Assembly (NCBI GenBank): GCA_937874275.1
Contig: CALNAU010000095.1
Span: 1 to 19,938, forward strand
Length of the DNA stretch: 19,938 bases
Reading direction: 5' to 3'
DNA from: an uncultured Clostridia bacterium
GTDB lineage: Bacteria > Bacillota > Clostridia > Christensenellales > Aristaeellaceae
This document shows, one piece after another, positions 1 to 7,505 of this stretch. Position 1 is the first letter of the stretch. Each line of letters begins with the position of its first letter. A program made the translations under genes and the position numbers. The notes below the pieces were generated by a model. It saw only the letters and a list, made by a program, of their open reading frames with translations, had not been told where the DNA came from and ran no database searches.

Positions 1-806
1 GCGGGCAGGCATTCCTCCATGCCCTCAAACTCGTAGGACAGCCAGCCGTCGTACCCGGCCTCGCGCAGCCTGTCCACACACCAGGCGATGGGCACCACGC
101 CGTGGCCGGCCACCGTGCCGCGCAGGTAGCCGCCGCTGCGGCTTTTAAACCACCCCTCGCCCGGGTCGCGGGCCCAAGGCGGCTGGTAGAGAAAATCCTT
201 GGCGTGCACATGCACGGCGTAGGGCGCCGCGATGGGCACCGCGTGCACCGCCGGTTCGTCCGCGCACAGGAAGTTGCCCATGTCAATCAGCCAGCCGTAG
301 TTGGGGTGATCCACCGCGCGGATCAGCGTCTCCACCCGGTGGGCATCCTGCAGGATGTAGCCATGGTTCTCAGTGCAGGTGCGGATGCCCAGCCCCTGCG
401 CGTACTCGGCTACCTCGCGGATGGGGCCCTTGATTTTGTCCACCGCCATGCGCCAGTCCACCCCCTCGGGCAGGGACCAGGCGGCGTCGTGGCGCAGCAC
501 GCCCGCGCCCAGCAGCTTGGCGATGTCCACCTGCCGCTTCACGCGCGCAATTTCCTCGGGCCCGCGGTTGAGGAAGTCGGCGCCCACGGTATAGGCGATG
601 ATGGTCAGGCCAATCGCCTCGCAATGCGCGCGAATTTCGCGGGCCAGGGCCTCCGGGCTGTCGGCCTGCTGCACGTCCAGGTTGAGGTCGATAAACTCGA
701 TGCCGTCATAGCCCATGCGCCGGGCGATATTGCACACGTCCAGGTAGTTGGCCTTGGTCTGGCTCATGTACTTGGCAAAGCTGTAGCTGCTGACGCCGAT
801 TTTCAT
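1..806 (-). CDS. Sugar phosphate isomerase/epimerase (TIM barrel), C-terminus cut by the window edge
   Basis: Member of the xylose-isomerase-like TIM-barrel (AP endonuclease 2) superfamily, whose members isomerise or epimerise sugars, inositols or keto-sugars with a divalent metal. 268 residues are visible and no stop is reached before base 1. Candidate metal and substrate ligands follow the family pattern: E146 (TENHGY), D175 (WLIDMGNF), H199 and H201 (VHVHAKD) and a late glutamate at 259 or 261 (YEFEG). The ATG at 806-804 overlaps the TGA of the upstream isomerase (ATGA), and GGAGG lies 7 bases before it, so the two are probably translationally coupled. Substrate unknown; a sister gene of the same fold next door suggests a two-step sugar or inositol conversion, which is inference. 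Confidence 0.88.
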   Translation of the reverse strand, partial: MKIGVSSYSFAKYMSQTKANYLDVCNIARRMGYDGIEFIDLNLDVQQADSPEALAREIRAHCEAIGLTIIAYTVGADFLNRGPEEIARVKRQVDIAKLLGAGVLRHDAAWSLPEGVDWRMAVDKIKGPIREVAEYAQGLGIRTCTENHGYILQDAHRVETLIRAVDHPNYGWLIDMGNFLCADEPAVHAVPIAAPYAVHVHAKDFLYQPPWARDPGEGWFKSRSGGYLRGTVAGHGVVPIAWCVDRLREAGYDGWLSYEFEGMEECLP

Positions 807-1657
807 TTGGCCGCCTCCGCAAACCGCTCGCGCAGGTAGCGCACGGCGGCCTCGATATCGCGCACGGGCTGGTCGCCCACCTCGCGCTCGATGGTCAGGA
901 AGCCCTTGTAGCCGATATCCCGCAGCGCCTGCAGGTAGCGGTTAAAGGGCACGTCGCCCTCGCCCAGGGGCAGCTCGATGAAGGCGGCGTCGGTCACCGC
1001 GTCTTCAAAGGCGATGCCGTAGATGAGCTCCGGGTCCTTGTCAAACAGCTTGCGGCCATCCTTGGCGTGGGTGTGCACGATGTATTTCTTAAGCGTGTGC
1101 ACCGCGCGCACCGGGTCGTCGCCGGTCACCATGACCAGGTTGGCCGGGTCCAGGTTGACGGCAACGCCGGTGGAGTGGAGCGAATCCAGGAAGCCGCACA
1201 GCGTCTGCGCGGTCTCCGGCCCCGTCTCCACCGCGAAGTGTGCGCCCATGCTGTCGGCGTAGGCGGCCAGCTCGCCGCAGGCCTGCTGCATGATGGCGTA
1301 GCGGGGGTGCTTTGCGTCGCTTGGCACCACGCCGATGTGGGTGGTAACGATGTCGGTCTCCCACTCCTTGGCCAGGTCCAGGATGCGCTTGGAGTCGTCA
1401 ATCAGCTGCGGGTTTTTCTTCGGGTCGCCAAAGCCATGGCCCAGGTCGCCGCACACCGCCGAGATGGTCAGCCCACGGTCCTTCACCATGCGCAGAAACT
1501 CTGCCCGGCCTGCGGGCGGCAGCTTCTTGGGCGACAGCTCGCCGTGGGTGGCGTATACCTGCAGGCCCTCCACGCCCATGTCGCGGATGGCGTCCAGCGC
1601 CTTGGGGGTGGGCAGCCGCAGGGATTCCAGGATGATGCCGATGGGGAATATGGACAT
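803..1657 (-). CDS. Sugar phosphate isomerase/epimerase (TIM barrel)
   Basis: A 284-residue cytoplasmic TIM-barrel protein of the xylose-isomerase-like superfamily, normal length for the family. Probable metal ligands are E144 (FAVETGPE), D170 (VNLDPANL), H195/H197 (VHTHAKDG) and E257 or E259 (LTIERE). The start at 1657 is supported by AAGGGAGA at 1663-1670, five bases upstream. It overlaps the next isomerase by four bases. The two proteins share fold and ligand order but are clearly diverged, so they probably act on different intermediates of one catabolic route. The 243-bp gap upstream holds a repeat element and a possible TATACA -10 at about 1720-1725 on the minus strand, without a convincing -35. 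Exact substrate cannot be read from the sequence. Confidence 0.9.
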   Translation of the reverse strand: MSIFPIGIILESLRLPTPKALDAIRDMGVEGLQVYATHGELSPKKLPPAGRAEFLRMVKDRGLTISAVCGDLGHGFGDPKKNPQLIDDSKRILDLAKEWETDIVTTHIGVVPSDAKHPRYAIMQQACGELAAYADSMGAHFAVETGPETAQTLCGFLDSLHSTGVAVNLDPANLVMVTGDDPVRAVHTLKKYIVHTHAKDGRKLFDKDPELIYGIAFEDAVTDAAFIELPLGEGDVPFNRYLQALRDIGYKGFLTIEREVGDQPVRDIEAAVRYLRERFAEAAK

Positions 1658-1741
1658 GTCGGTCTCCCTTCTGTCATTGGCCCAGCGGGGCGCACGCGCG
1701 CGCCCGGCTGTCAGGTTGTGTATACCAAATCAAGCCGTCCC

Positions 1742-1902
1742 AATCCTGAACGAACACCTGAACGCACGGATGGGGAGAGGATGTTCGATGGCTCCGCGAA
1801 GCCGAAAGAGCGATACGTAGCGGCGCTACGTTGAGCGAGAAGGGCAAAGCGGAGACGCGAAAAGACCTACCCATCAAAGCGTTCAGGTTTGCGTTGAGGA
1901 TT
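1742..1902 (-). repeat. Structured hairpin repeat, copy A (3' of the M55 peptidase gene)
   Basis: An imperfect long inverted repeat that reappears at 15311-15473. Outer arms: AATCCTGAACG (1742-1752) against CGTTGAGGATT (1892-1902), one mismatch. Next, CTGAACGC (1758-1765) pairs with GCGTTCAG (1879-1886), then GATGGG with CCCATC, then CTCCGC (1792-1797) with GCGGAG (1849-1854). At the apex ACGTAGC/GCTACGT (1815-1821, 1825-1831) closes a GGC loop. The right arm runs into the TAA of the peptidase gene (1901-1903). It fills most of the peptidase-isomerase gap; the remaining 1658-1741 is GC-rich with only weak promoter signals. Assigned to the minus strand because it would form the 3' end of that transcript. 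Could be a mobile palindromic repeat or a 3'-UTR/terminator-like RNA. Confidence 0.75.
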
Positions 1903-2701
1903 ACAGGCAGAAATGCATCATGCGCAGCACTTCGAAATAGTCGTCATGGCGGAAGCGCAGCGTGTGCTCGTCCACCACCTCCATGCCGGGGTAAAAGCTG
2001 CTGCGCCGCGTCTTGATGTGCTCCTTGTGCACAATCTCCACCTCAAAGTGCTTGGGCAGCGGGAACAGGCAATCGGCCTTGGGGCGCTTGACGCCCTCGC
2101 GCACGGCCTCGCGGATTTGGCGCAGCGCCTCCTCCGGGTGGATGGAGCGCACCGCGCCGCCCATGCCCTCGTTGACGGGCACCACCACGGTGTTGGGGCT
2201 CTTTTCCTTCATCCAGTCGCACAGGCCTTTGTCCCCCGTGACGGCGTAGACGGGCACGCCCTCATAGGCCGCAATCATGGCGTTGAGCATGAGCTCGCTT
2301 GCGTATTCGCCGTTGATGATCAGCCGCGCCAGCTGCGTGGTCATGGTGTGGGCCAGGGGGTTGGTATCACGGCCCGCGGCGTTGTGGTAGCCGGTCATCA
2401 CCGCGCCGTCAAAGCTGCCGTCCAGCCCCAGCATCATGCTGTAGGGGTGGCCGCCCCAGCCGCGGATAATCTGCGCGTAGCGAGGCAGGCCGCGCGGGTC
2501 GATGTTGCGGGCACTGTCGTGCGCGTCCTTCACCAGCACCTGGTCGTAGCCACTGTCGTGGGCGCCCTCACAGGCGGCGGCCACCTCGCGGGTCATCTGG
2601 TCGGCAAAGTAACGCCAGTCGGCGTGGTTCTTCTCGGTCTCGTTCCAGTTGGTGATGCCGCAGGTGCCCTCGATGTCCGCGCTGATAAACAGTTTTTTCA
2701 T
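1901..2701 (-). CDS. M55 family metallopeptidase (D-aminopeptidase, DppA-like)
   Basis: A 266-residue protein with the zinc site of the M55/DppA family: D9 and E11 (ADIEGTCG), H61 (KDAHDSA), H106 (TGYHNAAG) and E136 (ASELMLNA). The best-studied member, Bacillus DppA, releases N-terminal D-amino acids from D-Ala peptides and forms a decameric cytoplasmic shell. Length and motif order are normal. GGAGG at 2709-2713 precedes the ATG by 7 bases. It lies 27 bp downstream of an ABC exporter gene pair and is probably co-transcribed with it and the AI-2E-type gene. A role in recycling cell-wall D-Ala peptides is inferred from the family only. The stop codon lies inside the right arm of the hairpin repeat. 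Confidence 0.9.
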   Translation of the reverse strand: MKKLFISADIEGTCGITNWNETEKNHADWRYFADQMTREVAAACEGAHDSGYDQVLVKDAHDSARNIDPRGLPRYAQIIRGWGGHPYSMMLGLDGSFDGAVMTGYHNAAGRDTNPLAHTMTTQLARLIINGEYASELMLNAMIAAYEGVPVYAVTGDKGLCDWMKEKSPNTVVVPVNEGMGGAVRSIHPEEALRQIREAVREGVKRPKADCLFPLPKHFEVEIVHKEHIKTRRSSFYPGMEVVDEHTLRFRHDDYFEVLRMMHFCL

Positions 2702-2728
2702 GTATATGCCTCCACAAATATTATCCTC

Positions 2729-3520
2729 TTACAGGGGCAAATCCCGCCCCGAAAACCACCGCATGCCGACCAGCAAAAAGAGTACGGCCAGGGCAGGCAG
2801 CACCAGCAGCGCCGCCTCCGGCCTGCCAGCCGTCAGGGCCGGCACGTCAAACAGCGAATAAAAGCTGAGGTAGCGCACAAAGCCAGGCACCTCGCGCAGG
2901 CGGCTGACCAGGCCGATGACCAGCAGCAATCCGCACAGCAGCAGCCCGGCCCGCCTGGCGCGCCTGCCCTCATCCATGCCGCAGCTGAGCATCAGGCACA
3001 GGCTGCCAATCGCCGCGTACAGCAAAAACAGCCCCAGGTGCAATTGCGCCAGCCACAGCGGCTGCAGGGCGCCGGGCTGCAGCACCAGCGCGGCCACCGC
3101 CGCCGCCAGCGCCGGTATCACCGTGAAGATGGCCATGCATGCCAACAGCACCGCCCACTGGGTGAGCACATGCGTGCCGCGCCGCCGGGGCATGGCCAGC
3201 CAGTAGGTCATCTCCCCCGTGGCCACCTGCGCCGCCATCAGCCGGGCGGCCAATACCGCGGCCAGCACCGTGCCCAGCGCAGGCAGCAAAAAGCCGTGCA
3301 GCAGCGCGCCCAGGTGCGCCAGCAGCGAGGCGCTGCCGCCCACGCCAAACAGGGTGAACACAGCGGGCGACTGCGCGCGGGCATCGGCCAGCGCCAGGAT
3401 ATGCGGCTCCTCGTACAGCAGCACTGCCCCCACCGACAGCAGCGACGCCATCGCCGAAAACAGCAGCGTGATGGTCAGCTGCTTTCTGAGTTGAAAGGCG
3501 AACAGCATGCGGCTCATCAT
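2729..3520 (-). CDS. ABC-2 type transporter permease
   Basis: A 263-residue hydrophobic protein with about six membrane segments (roughly residues 15-35, 70-100, 120-148, 157-180, 192-208, 235-255) and a C-terminal FSGRDLPL resembling the end of many ABC-2 permeases. I take the start at 3520: the ATG overlaps the TGA of the ATPase gene (ATGATG across the stop) and a G-rich ribosome site precedes it. A longer in-frame reading to 3685 would lie inside the ATPase gene and has a non-protein-like composition. With the upstream ATPase it should form a two-component exporter; the substrate is unknown. Downstream is the M55 peptidase after 27 bp. Confidence 0.85.
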   Translation of the reverse strand: MMSRMLFAFQLRKQLTITLLFSAMASLLSVGAVLLYEEPHILALADARAQSPAVFTLFGVGGSASLLAHLGALLHGFLLPALGTVLAAVLAARLMAAQVATGEMTYWLAMPRRRGTHVLTQWAVLLACMAIFTVIPALAAAVAALVLQPGALQPLWLAQLHLGLFLLYAAIGSLCLMLSCGMDEGRRARRAGLLLCGLLLVIGLVSRLREVPGFVRYLSFYSLFDVPALTAGRPEAALLVLPALAVLFLLVGMRWFSGRDLPL

Positions 3521-4404
3521 ACCAAGTCCCCCCCGAACGCGCGCAGGAAGCTGCTCTCCAGCTCCTCGCGCCCGCCCACCAAGTCCAGCACCGTGTACTT
3601 GGTCAGGGTCTTGAGCAGCACCTGGGGGCTGGCCGGCACGGCCACAATCACCCGGTTGCGCAGCAGCTCCACCCCGGTCTCCCACTCCTGGGCAAAGGCG
3701 GCGGCCTGGCTGATATCCTCAAACGTGATGTGGTACACCTTCTGCCGGGTATAGGTCAGCGCGCGGGCGGGCTGCACCGTGACCAACCGGCCGCCTCGGA
3801 TGATGCCAACCCGGTCGCAGCAGCGCTGCACCTCCTCAAACACGTGGGAGGTCATGAAGATGGTCTTGCCGGCCTGGCGCTCCTCCTCAATGAGGTCGAG
3901 CACGGCGTTTCGGGCATTGGGGTCCAGCCCCGCGCAGGGCTCATCCAGCAGCAGAATCTTCGGGTCGTTTAAAAACCCCAGCAGCAGCACCACCTTGCGC
4001 CGGTCGTCCGGCGCCATGTAGGCCCAGTCGCCCAGGGGGTTGAGGTCCAGCCGCTCCATCAGCTTCTGCATGCGCTTGCGGTAGGTATCGCCGCGCGCGG
4101 CGCTCATAAGGCGGATAAACCGGTCGCCCGTGGTGCGCGCGGGCAGGCGCGCGTCGCGCGGCACAAAGCCGATGTCCTGCATCAGCACGTGCCGCTTTGA
4201 AAAGCAATCCATCCCGCGGATGCTCACCTCGCCATCATCGGGGCGGATGAAGCCCATCAGCAGGCTCAGCGCGGTGGATTTGCCCGCCCCTGCCGGCCCC
4301 AGCAAGCCAAAGGCCTGCCCCTGCTCCACCTCGATGGACAGGTCAAACAGGCCATTATCCTCGTCAAATGCCTTGGTGGCGTGACGGAAGCTTATCTCAG
4401 CCAT
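3517..4404 (-). CDS. ABC transporter ATP-binding protein with degenerate signature motif
   Basis: A 295-residue nucleotide-binding subunit. Walker A is GPAGAGKST (36-44), Walker B ILLLDE (150-155) with catalytic E155, the D-loop follows (AGLDPNA) and the switch histidine is H187 (MTSHVFEE). The C-terminal 80 residues form the extra domain common in bacitracin/antibiotic-type exporter ATPases. The signature LSGGQ is not recognisable: the expected place reads YMAPDDRRKVV (129-139). Start at 4404 is backed by GAGGA at 4411-4415, six bases away, and overlaps the AI-2E-type gene by 8 bp. It overlaps the permease gene by 4 bp, so the pair is one transporter. Whether ATP hydrolysis is efficient with this signature is uncertain. 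Confidence 0.9.
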   Translation of the reverse strand: MAEISFRHATKAFDEDNGLFDLSIEVEQGQAFGLLGPAGAGKSTALSLLMGFIRPDDGEVSIRGMDCFSKRHVLMQDIGFVPRDARLPARTTGDRFIRLMSAARGDTYRKRMQKLMERLDLNPLGDWAYMAPDDRRKVVLLLGFLNDPKILLLDEPCAGLDPNARNAVLDLIEEERQAGKTIFMTSHVFEEVQRCCDRVGIIRGGRLVTVQPARALTYTRQKVYHITFEDISQAAAFAQEWETGVELLRNRVIVAVPASPQVLLKTLTKYTVLDLVGGREELESSFLRAFGGDLV

Positions 4405-5533
4405 CCGCGTTCCTCGGCTGTTTGAGGGCCAGGCGGCGCCTGGCGTCCTCCGCCAGCAGGCGGTAGATCACCGCGAACAGCGGGATAAACAGCAGCATGC
4501 CGGCGATGCCCATGATGCCGCCGCCCACCGTCACCGCCACCAGCACCCAGATAGAGGGGATGTCGATGGCGTTGGACAATATGCGCGGGTAGATGAGGCT
4601 GCCCTCCAGCTGCTGCACGATGAAGTACATCAGCAAAAACCACGGCGCCTGTCCCGGCGACACCGTAAACACCAGCACCGCGCCCAGCAGCCCCGCGATG
4701 TACGGGCCAAAGATGGGGATGAAGGCGCAGATAAACGTAATCAGCGCCACCAGCACCGGGTAGGGGAAGCCGAACAGCAGCATGAACACCCAAATCAGCG
4801 CCGCCGATACCAGCGATTGCAACACCTGGCCGCCCAGGAAGCGGGAGTAGGTATCGATGGTCATCGTCACCACGCGGATGGCGCCCCGACTGTTCTTCTC
4901 CGACAGGTAGGCGGTAAGCAGCGTGCGGATCTGGCCGCGGATGCGCTCCTTGGAGAACAGCAGGTAGATGGCAAACACCAGCCCCACCACCAGGTTGATG
5001 ACCAGCTGCGCCGCCGTAAACACCACGCTGGATGAATAGGTCAGCCCGCCCAGCATGAAGTTGCCCGCGCGCTCCACAAAGTCGCGGATGCTCGTCTCGT
5101 CCGTGCCCTTCACGCCCAGCAGCTGGCGCAGGTTGGTGTTATAGCCGGTCAGCCACTCCTCCAGCTGGGTCAGCACATCCGGGATGCGGCGAATCAGTGT
5201 CTCCACCGCCACCACCACCTCGGGGATGATGACCACCAGAATCAACACCACCACCGCCAGCACAAACACCACGCTGAGGGTGAGGCACACCGCCCGCCTG
5301 ATGCGCAGCCAGATGGGGTACCTGTCCAAAAAGCGCAGGCTGCGCTCCAAAAAGCGCAGCGGCAGGTTGATAATCAAGGCCAGCAGCAGGCCAAAGATAA
5401 ACGCCGACACGATGCCCAGAAAGCTGGTCAGCAGCCCGTAAAACAGATCGATGCGGTACAGAAAAAAGGCAAACAGCATCAGCAGCACAATGCTCTGAAA
5501 CCGCTTGCTTTTCTGTGACCATTTCATGTTCAC
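4397..5533 (-). CDS. AI-2E family transporter (PerM/YdbI-like membrane protein)
   Basis: A 378-residue polytopic membrane protein with the family layout: two N-terminal hydrophobic stretches (13-57), a hairpin at about 80-105, a soluble stretch (107-165), then C-terminal helices carrying FIPIFGPYIAG (271-281) and QQLEGSLIYPRI (307-318), the characteristic family motifs. Members have been linked to autoinducer-2 export or Na+/H+ exchange; the substrate here is unknown. I prefer the GTG at 5533, which has GAGGT 7 bases upstream (5541-5545); the ATG at 5527 is the alternative. A reading back to 5674 runs through the promoter and has no ribosome site. It leads the minus-strand run with the ABC exporter and M55 peptidase. 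Confidence 0.9.
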   Translation of the reverse strand: MNMKWSQKSKRFQSIVLLMLFAFFLYRIDLFYGLLTSFLGIVSAFIFGLLLALIINLPLRFLERSLRFLDRYPIWLRIRRAVCLTLSVVFVLAVVVLILVVIIPEVVVAVETLIRRIPDVLTQLEEWLTGYNTNLRQLLGVKGTDETSIRDFVERAGNFMLGGLTYSSSVVFTAAQLVINLVVGLVFAIYLLFSKERIRGQIRTLLTAYLSEKNSRGAIRVVTMTIDTYSRFLGGQVLQSLVSAALIWVFMLLFGFPYPVLVALITFICAFIPIFGPYIAGLLGAVLVFTVSPGQAPWFLLMYFIVQQLEGSLIYPRILSNAIDIPSIWVLVAVTVGGGIMGIAGMLLFIPLFAVIYRLLAEDARRRLALKQPRNADG

Positions 5534-5558
5534 CGCATTCACCTCGAACGCGAAAAGC

Positions 5559-5587
5559 ATATCATAACAGGCAGGCTCTGGCAAGAA
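5559..5587 (-). promoter_or_regulatory. Probable sigma-A promoter of the AI-2E/ABC/M55 operon
   Basis: On the minus strand TTCTTG (5582-5587) and TGATAT (5559-5564) are separated by 17 bases. They sit about 25 bases upstream of the chosen GTG start. The -10 could equally be read as TATGAT two bases away with a poorer spacing. Read from sequence only. Confidence 0.4.
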
Positions 5588-5835
5588 GAAACGGGGTGGC
5601 GGGAGAGGGATGACGGGGCACGGTTGAAAGGCGCAAGTGGTATGTCGGGCGCGGCAAGAGGTTAAAAGCAGCATACTGGTTGAGGCCGGACGGCGCAGGG
5701 GACATAGCGGGTGCGGCTACACCGCCTACCAGCATATACAGCACGACGGTGCAACGTGAAAGTTTTCGCCACAAAGCACCGCGCCACACAACAGGCGTCA
5801 TGACGGTCAACTGGAACCCGAGGCGTAAAGCAATT
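5588..5835. other. Intergenic stretch between divergent genes
   Basis: No convincing gene in this part of the 416-bp gap between the AI-2E-type gene and the DUF4143 ATPase gene. Short open frames on both strands lack ribosome sites and family features. A weak interrupted dyad is visible, CTGGT (5679-5683) with ACCAG (5729-5733) enclosing GCGG/CCGC. Base composition falls towards the ATPase gene. Confidence 0.4.
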
Positions 5836-5848
5836 TTTATAGTACACT

Positions 5849-5897
5849 TTAAAAACTTCCGATTTTTGAAAGTTTTTAAGGTGAAGTTTAAAAACTT
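5849..5897. promoter_or_regulatory. Three 10-bp boxes (TTAAAAACTT and its complement) upstream of the ATPase gene
   Basis: TTAAAAACTT at 5849-5858, its exact reverse complement AAGTTTTTAA at 5870-5879, and TTAAAAACTT again at 5888-5897. Boxes 1 and 2 are 21 bp apart centre to centre and form an inverted repeat; box 3 repeats box 1 at 39 bp. Box 3 lies where a -35 would fall for the TATGAT at 5916-5921. The layout suggests cooperative regulator binding or alternative hairpins in the leader; no regulator can be named. Confidence 0.5.
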
Positions 5898-5915
5898 TTG
5901 ATATTGCGACGTTTT

Positions 5916-5921
5916 TATGAT
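5916..5921 (+). promoter_or_regulatory. Candidate -10 element of the ATPase gene
   Basis: TATGAT, followed by ACACTG, stands 28 bases before the TTG start. A similar TATAGTACACT occurs at 5838-5848. No good -35 hexamer is seen at the right distance, where box 3 of the repeated motif lies, so an activator-dependent or repressed promoter is possible. Confidence 0.3.
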
Positions 5922-5949
5922 ACACTGCTGCCGACAGGAGGTGGCCTAA

Positions 5950-7137
5950 TTGGTCAGAAGGCATCAGTATCTGGAGAAGCTTCGAAAGACACGGGACATG
6001 CAAATCATCAAGGTGATAACAGGGGTCCGGCGTTGCGGAAAATCAACGCTTCTTCTGCAATTCCAGGAGGAACTTCTGCAATCCGGCGTTGATGCCCGGC
6101 AAATCGTATCCATCAATTTTGAGGATATAGCCAACAATCCGCTCCTCGAATACGAGGCGCTATACAATCATCTGCTGTCACGCCTAACACCTGGGGAGAT
6201 GACCTATGTTTTTCTGGATGAAGTGCAGAATGTACCGCAGTTTCAAAAGGCAGTTGACAGCCTGTACATCCAGCCCAATGTGGATGTATATCTGACAGGA
6301 TCCAATGCCAGCCTGCTCTCGGGTGAACTGGCCACCCTTCTCTCAGGCCGTTACGTTGAAGTGAGCATGTTGCCGCTCTCCTTCGCGGAATATCATGCCC
6401 TGGTGGGCGGTGACAGACGGGACGCCTGGGCCGCATATTTCCGCAGAGGGGGATTTCCGTTCGCGGCCACACTGGAGGATGAGGAGGTGTGGCGCGACTA
6501 CCTGCTGGGCATTTATCATACAGTTCTGCTCAAGGATATCGTGGCCAGAAAAGGCATCAGCGATGTCGCTGTGTTAGAAAGCGTGGCGGGCTTTCTGTTT
6601 GATAATGTGGGCAGTATTGTATCCAGCAAGAAAATTGCGGACAGTCTGACCTCTGATGGACGAAAAACCAACTCTGTCACGGTTGAAAACTACATCAACG
6701 CACTCCAGGAGTCTTTCATTCTGTATAAGGCAGGGCGATATAACATCAAGGGAAAGCAGCACCTGAAGTCTCTGGAAAAATACTACCTTGTGGACCTTGG
6801 GCTGCGCAGGATGCTGCTTGGCGAAGCCGCGGCCAATATCGGGCATGTGCTGGAAAACATCATCTATCTGGAACTCCTGCGCCGGGGCTTCCAGGTGCAG
6901 ATTGGCAAAGTGGGCGATATGGAGATTGACTTCATCGCCTCCAAGGGGAGTGACCGGCGGTATTATCAAGTGGCGGCAAGCATCCTGGACCCAAGCACCT
7001 TCAAAAGGGAAATCGCGCCGCTAAAAGCTGTAAAAGACAATTATCCAAAGTATATCCTTACGCTGGATGAATTGCCGATGGCCGAGGACGGCATTCATCA
7101 GCTCAACGTACTAGACTACTTACTATCCCCCGCTTAG
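5950..7137 (+). CDS. AAA family ATPase with C-terminal DUF4143 domain
   Basis: A 395-residue ATP-binding protein of the AAA_14/DUF4143 type. Walker A is GVRRCGKST (25-33), Walker B YVFLDEVQN (86-94), and TGSNASLLSGELATLLSGR (116-134) is the conserved sensor stretch. The C-terminal half (about 200-350) is DUF4143, with E302, E325-x-D327 and Q340 arranged like a PD-(D/E)XK nuclease core in which the usual catalytic lysine region is replaced. Start is TTG at 5950, backed by AGGAGGT (5936-5942) 7 bases upstream. Family members are common in gut bacteria and often sit on mobile or strain-variable loci; function is unknown. Codon use is more AT-rich than in neighbouring genes, which suggests transfer. 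It stands alone in its orientation. Confidence 0.9.
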   Translation: MVRRHQYLEKLRKTRDMQIIKVITGVRRCGKSTLLLQFQEELLQSGVDARQIVSINFEDIANNPLLEYEALYNHLLSRLTPGEMTYVFLDEVQNVPQFQKAVDSLYIQPNVDVYLTGSNASLLSGELATLLSGRYVEVSMLPLSFAEYHALVGGDRRDAWAAYFRRGGFPFAATLEDEEVWRDYLLGIYHTVLLKDIVARKGISDVAVLESVAGFLFDNVGSIVSSKKIADSLTSDGRKTNSVTVENYINALQESFILYKAGRYNIKGKQHLKSLEKYYLVDLGLRRMLLGEAAANIGHVLENIIYLELLRRGFQVQIGKVGDMEIDFIASKGSDRRYYQVAASILDPSTFKREIAPLKAVKDNYPKYILTLDELPMAEDGIHQLNVLDYLLSPA

Positions 7138-7349
7138 CCCCCTTGTTGTTTCGCATCGGCGCGTCCGATCATTTCAAACACTCTCCCCATCGGCCACCGG
7201 CCGATCTGCCACACCTTGTCCTGTCTGCGTATTCTGTGTTTTTCGGCTAATCCGCGATGCCATGCGGAATCAGCCGCTATTTTGAAATGCTCCAATCGTG
7301 GCCCCAAACATTTATCACCATTAAAATGAATCATGTGCTGTGGACGCAC
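7134..7349 (-). other. Small open frame, possible gene remnant
   Basis: A 71-codon frame (GTG at 7349, or ATG at 7334) ending in a TAA that overlaps the stop of the ATPase gene by three bases. The translation has a balanced composition (for example DKVWQIGRWPMGRVFEM) that looks more protein-like than the usual shadow frames, but there is no good ribosome site and I recognise no family. It may be a decayed fragment of a transferred gene, or chance. Confidence 0.2.
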
Positions 7350-7459
7350 CGCAATCTATCTTCTGTCCCCCTGTGTGTTTTTCACCCACTTGACCCACTT
7401 ATCCCACTTCACAAAGAAATTCTCTATGTTGGTATCCCTACAGAAAGAAATATACGCAT
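7350..7459. other. AT-richer intergenic sequence with short repeats
   Basis: Part of the gap of more than 700 bp between the DUF4143 ATPase gene and the MarR gene. Apart from the first arm of the 9-bp repeat array, described separately, no coding signal, tRNA or promoter is seen. Confidence 0.35.
7383..7409 (+). repeat. Three tandem 9-bp units (NNCCCACTT), left arm of an inverted array
   Basis: CACCCACTT, GACCCACTT and ATCCCACTT follow one another without gaps (7383-7391, 7392-7400, 7401-7409). The complementary units lie at 7506-7532, so the two clusters form an inverted pair about 96 bp apart. Iteron-like in spacing, but could also be the remnant of a coding repeat (Trp-Asp-Lys units). Confidence 0.6.
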
Positions 7460-7505
7460 TTGGGGAACCCACTTTGCCTCATTCATCCAGTCATTCCATG
7501 GGCGC

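Noticed and set aside
1718..1730. TTGGTATACACAA-like dyad upstream of the isomerases as a regulator site
   Set aside because: The dyad is off by one base and there is no matching -35, so evidence is too weak for a feature.
1674..1877. Peptide frames inside both hairpin repeats with similar translations (SALP-S--VAPLR)
   Set aside because: The similarity follows from the shared nucleotide repeat; no starts or ribosome sites and the frames are not conserved in length.
3521..3685. N-terminal extension of the ABC permease
   Set aside because: Lies within the ATPase gene and has Gly/Arg/Ala-rich shadow composition; ATG at 3520 overlaps the ATPase stop.
1913..3754. 613-codon open frame on the plus strand
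   Set aside because: Antisense to the M55 peptidase and ABC genes; its translation is rich in His, Gln and Arg with no family features, as expected for GC-rich antisense frames.
5679..5733. Possible RNA hairpin or riboswitch between the AI-2E-type and ATPase genes
   Set aside because: Only five-base outer pairs with a long interior; no known riboswitch core.
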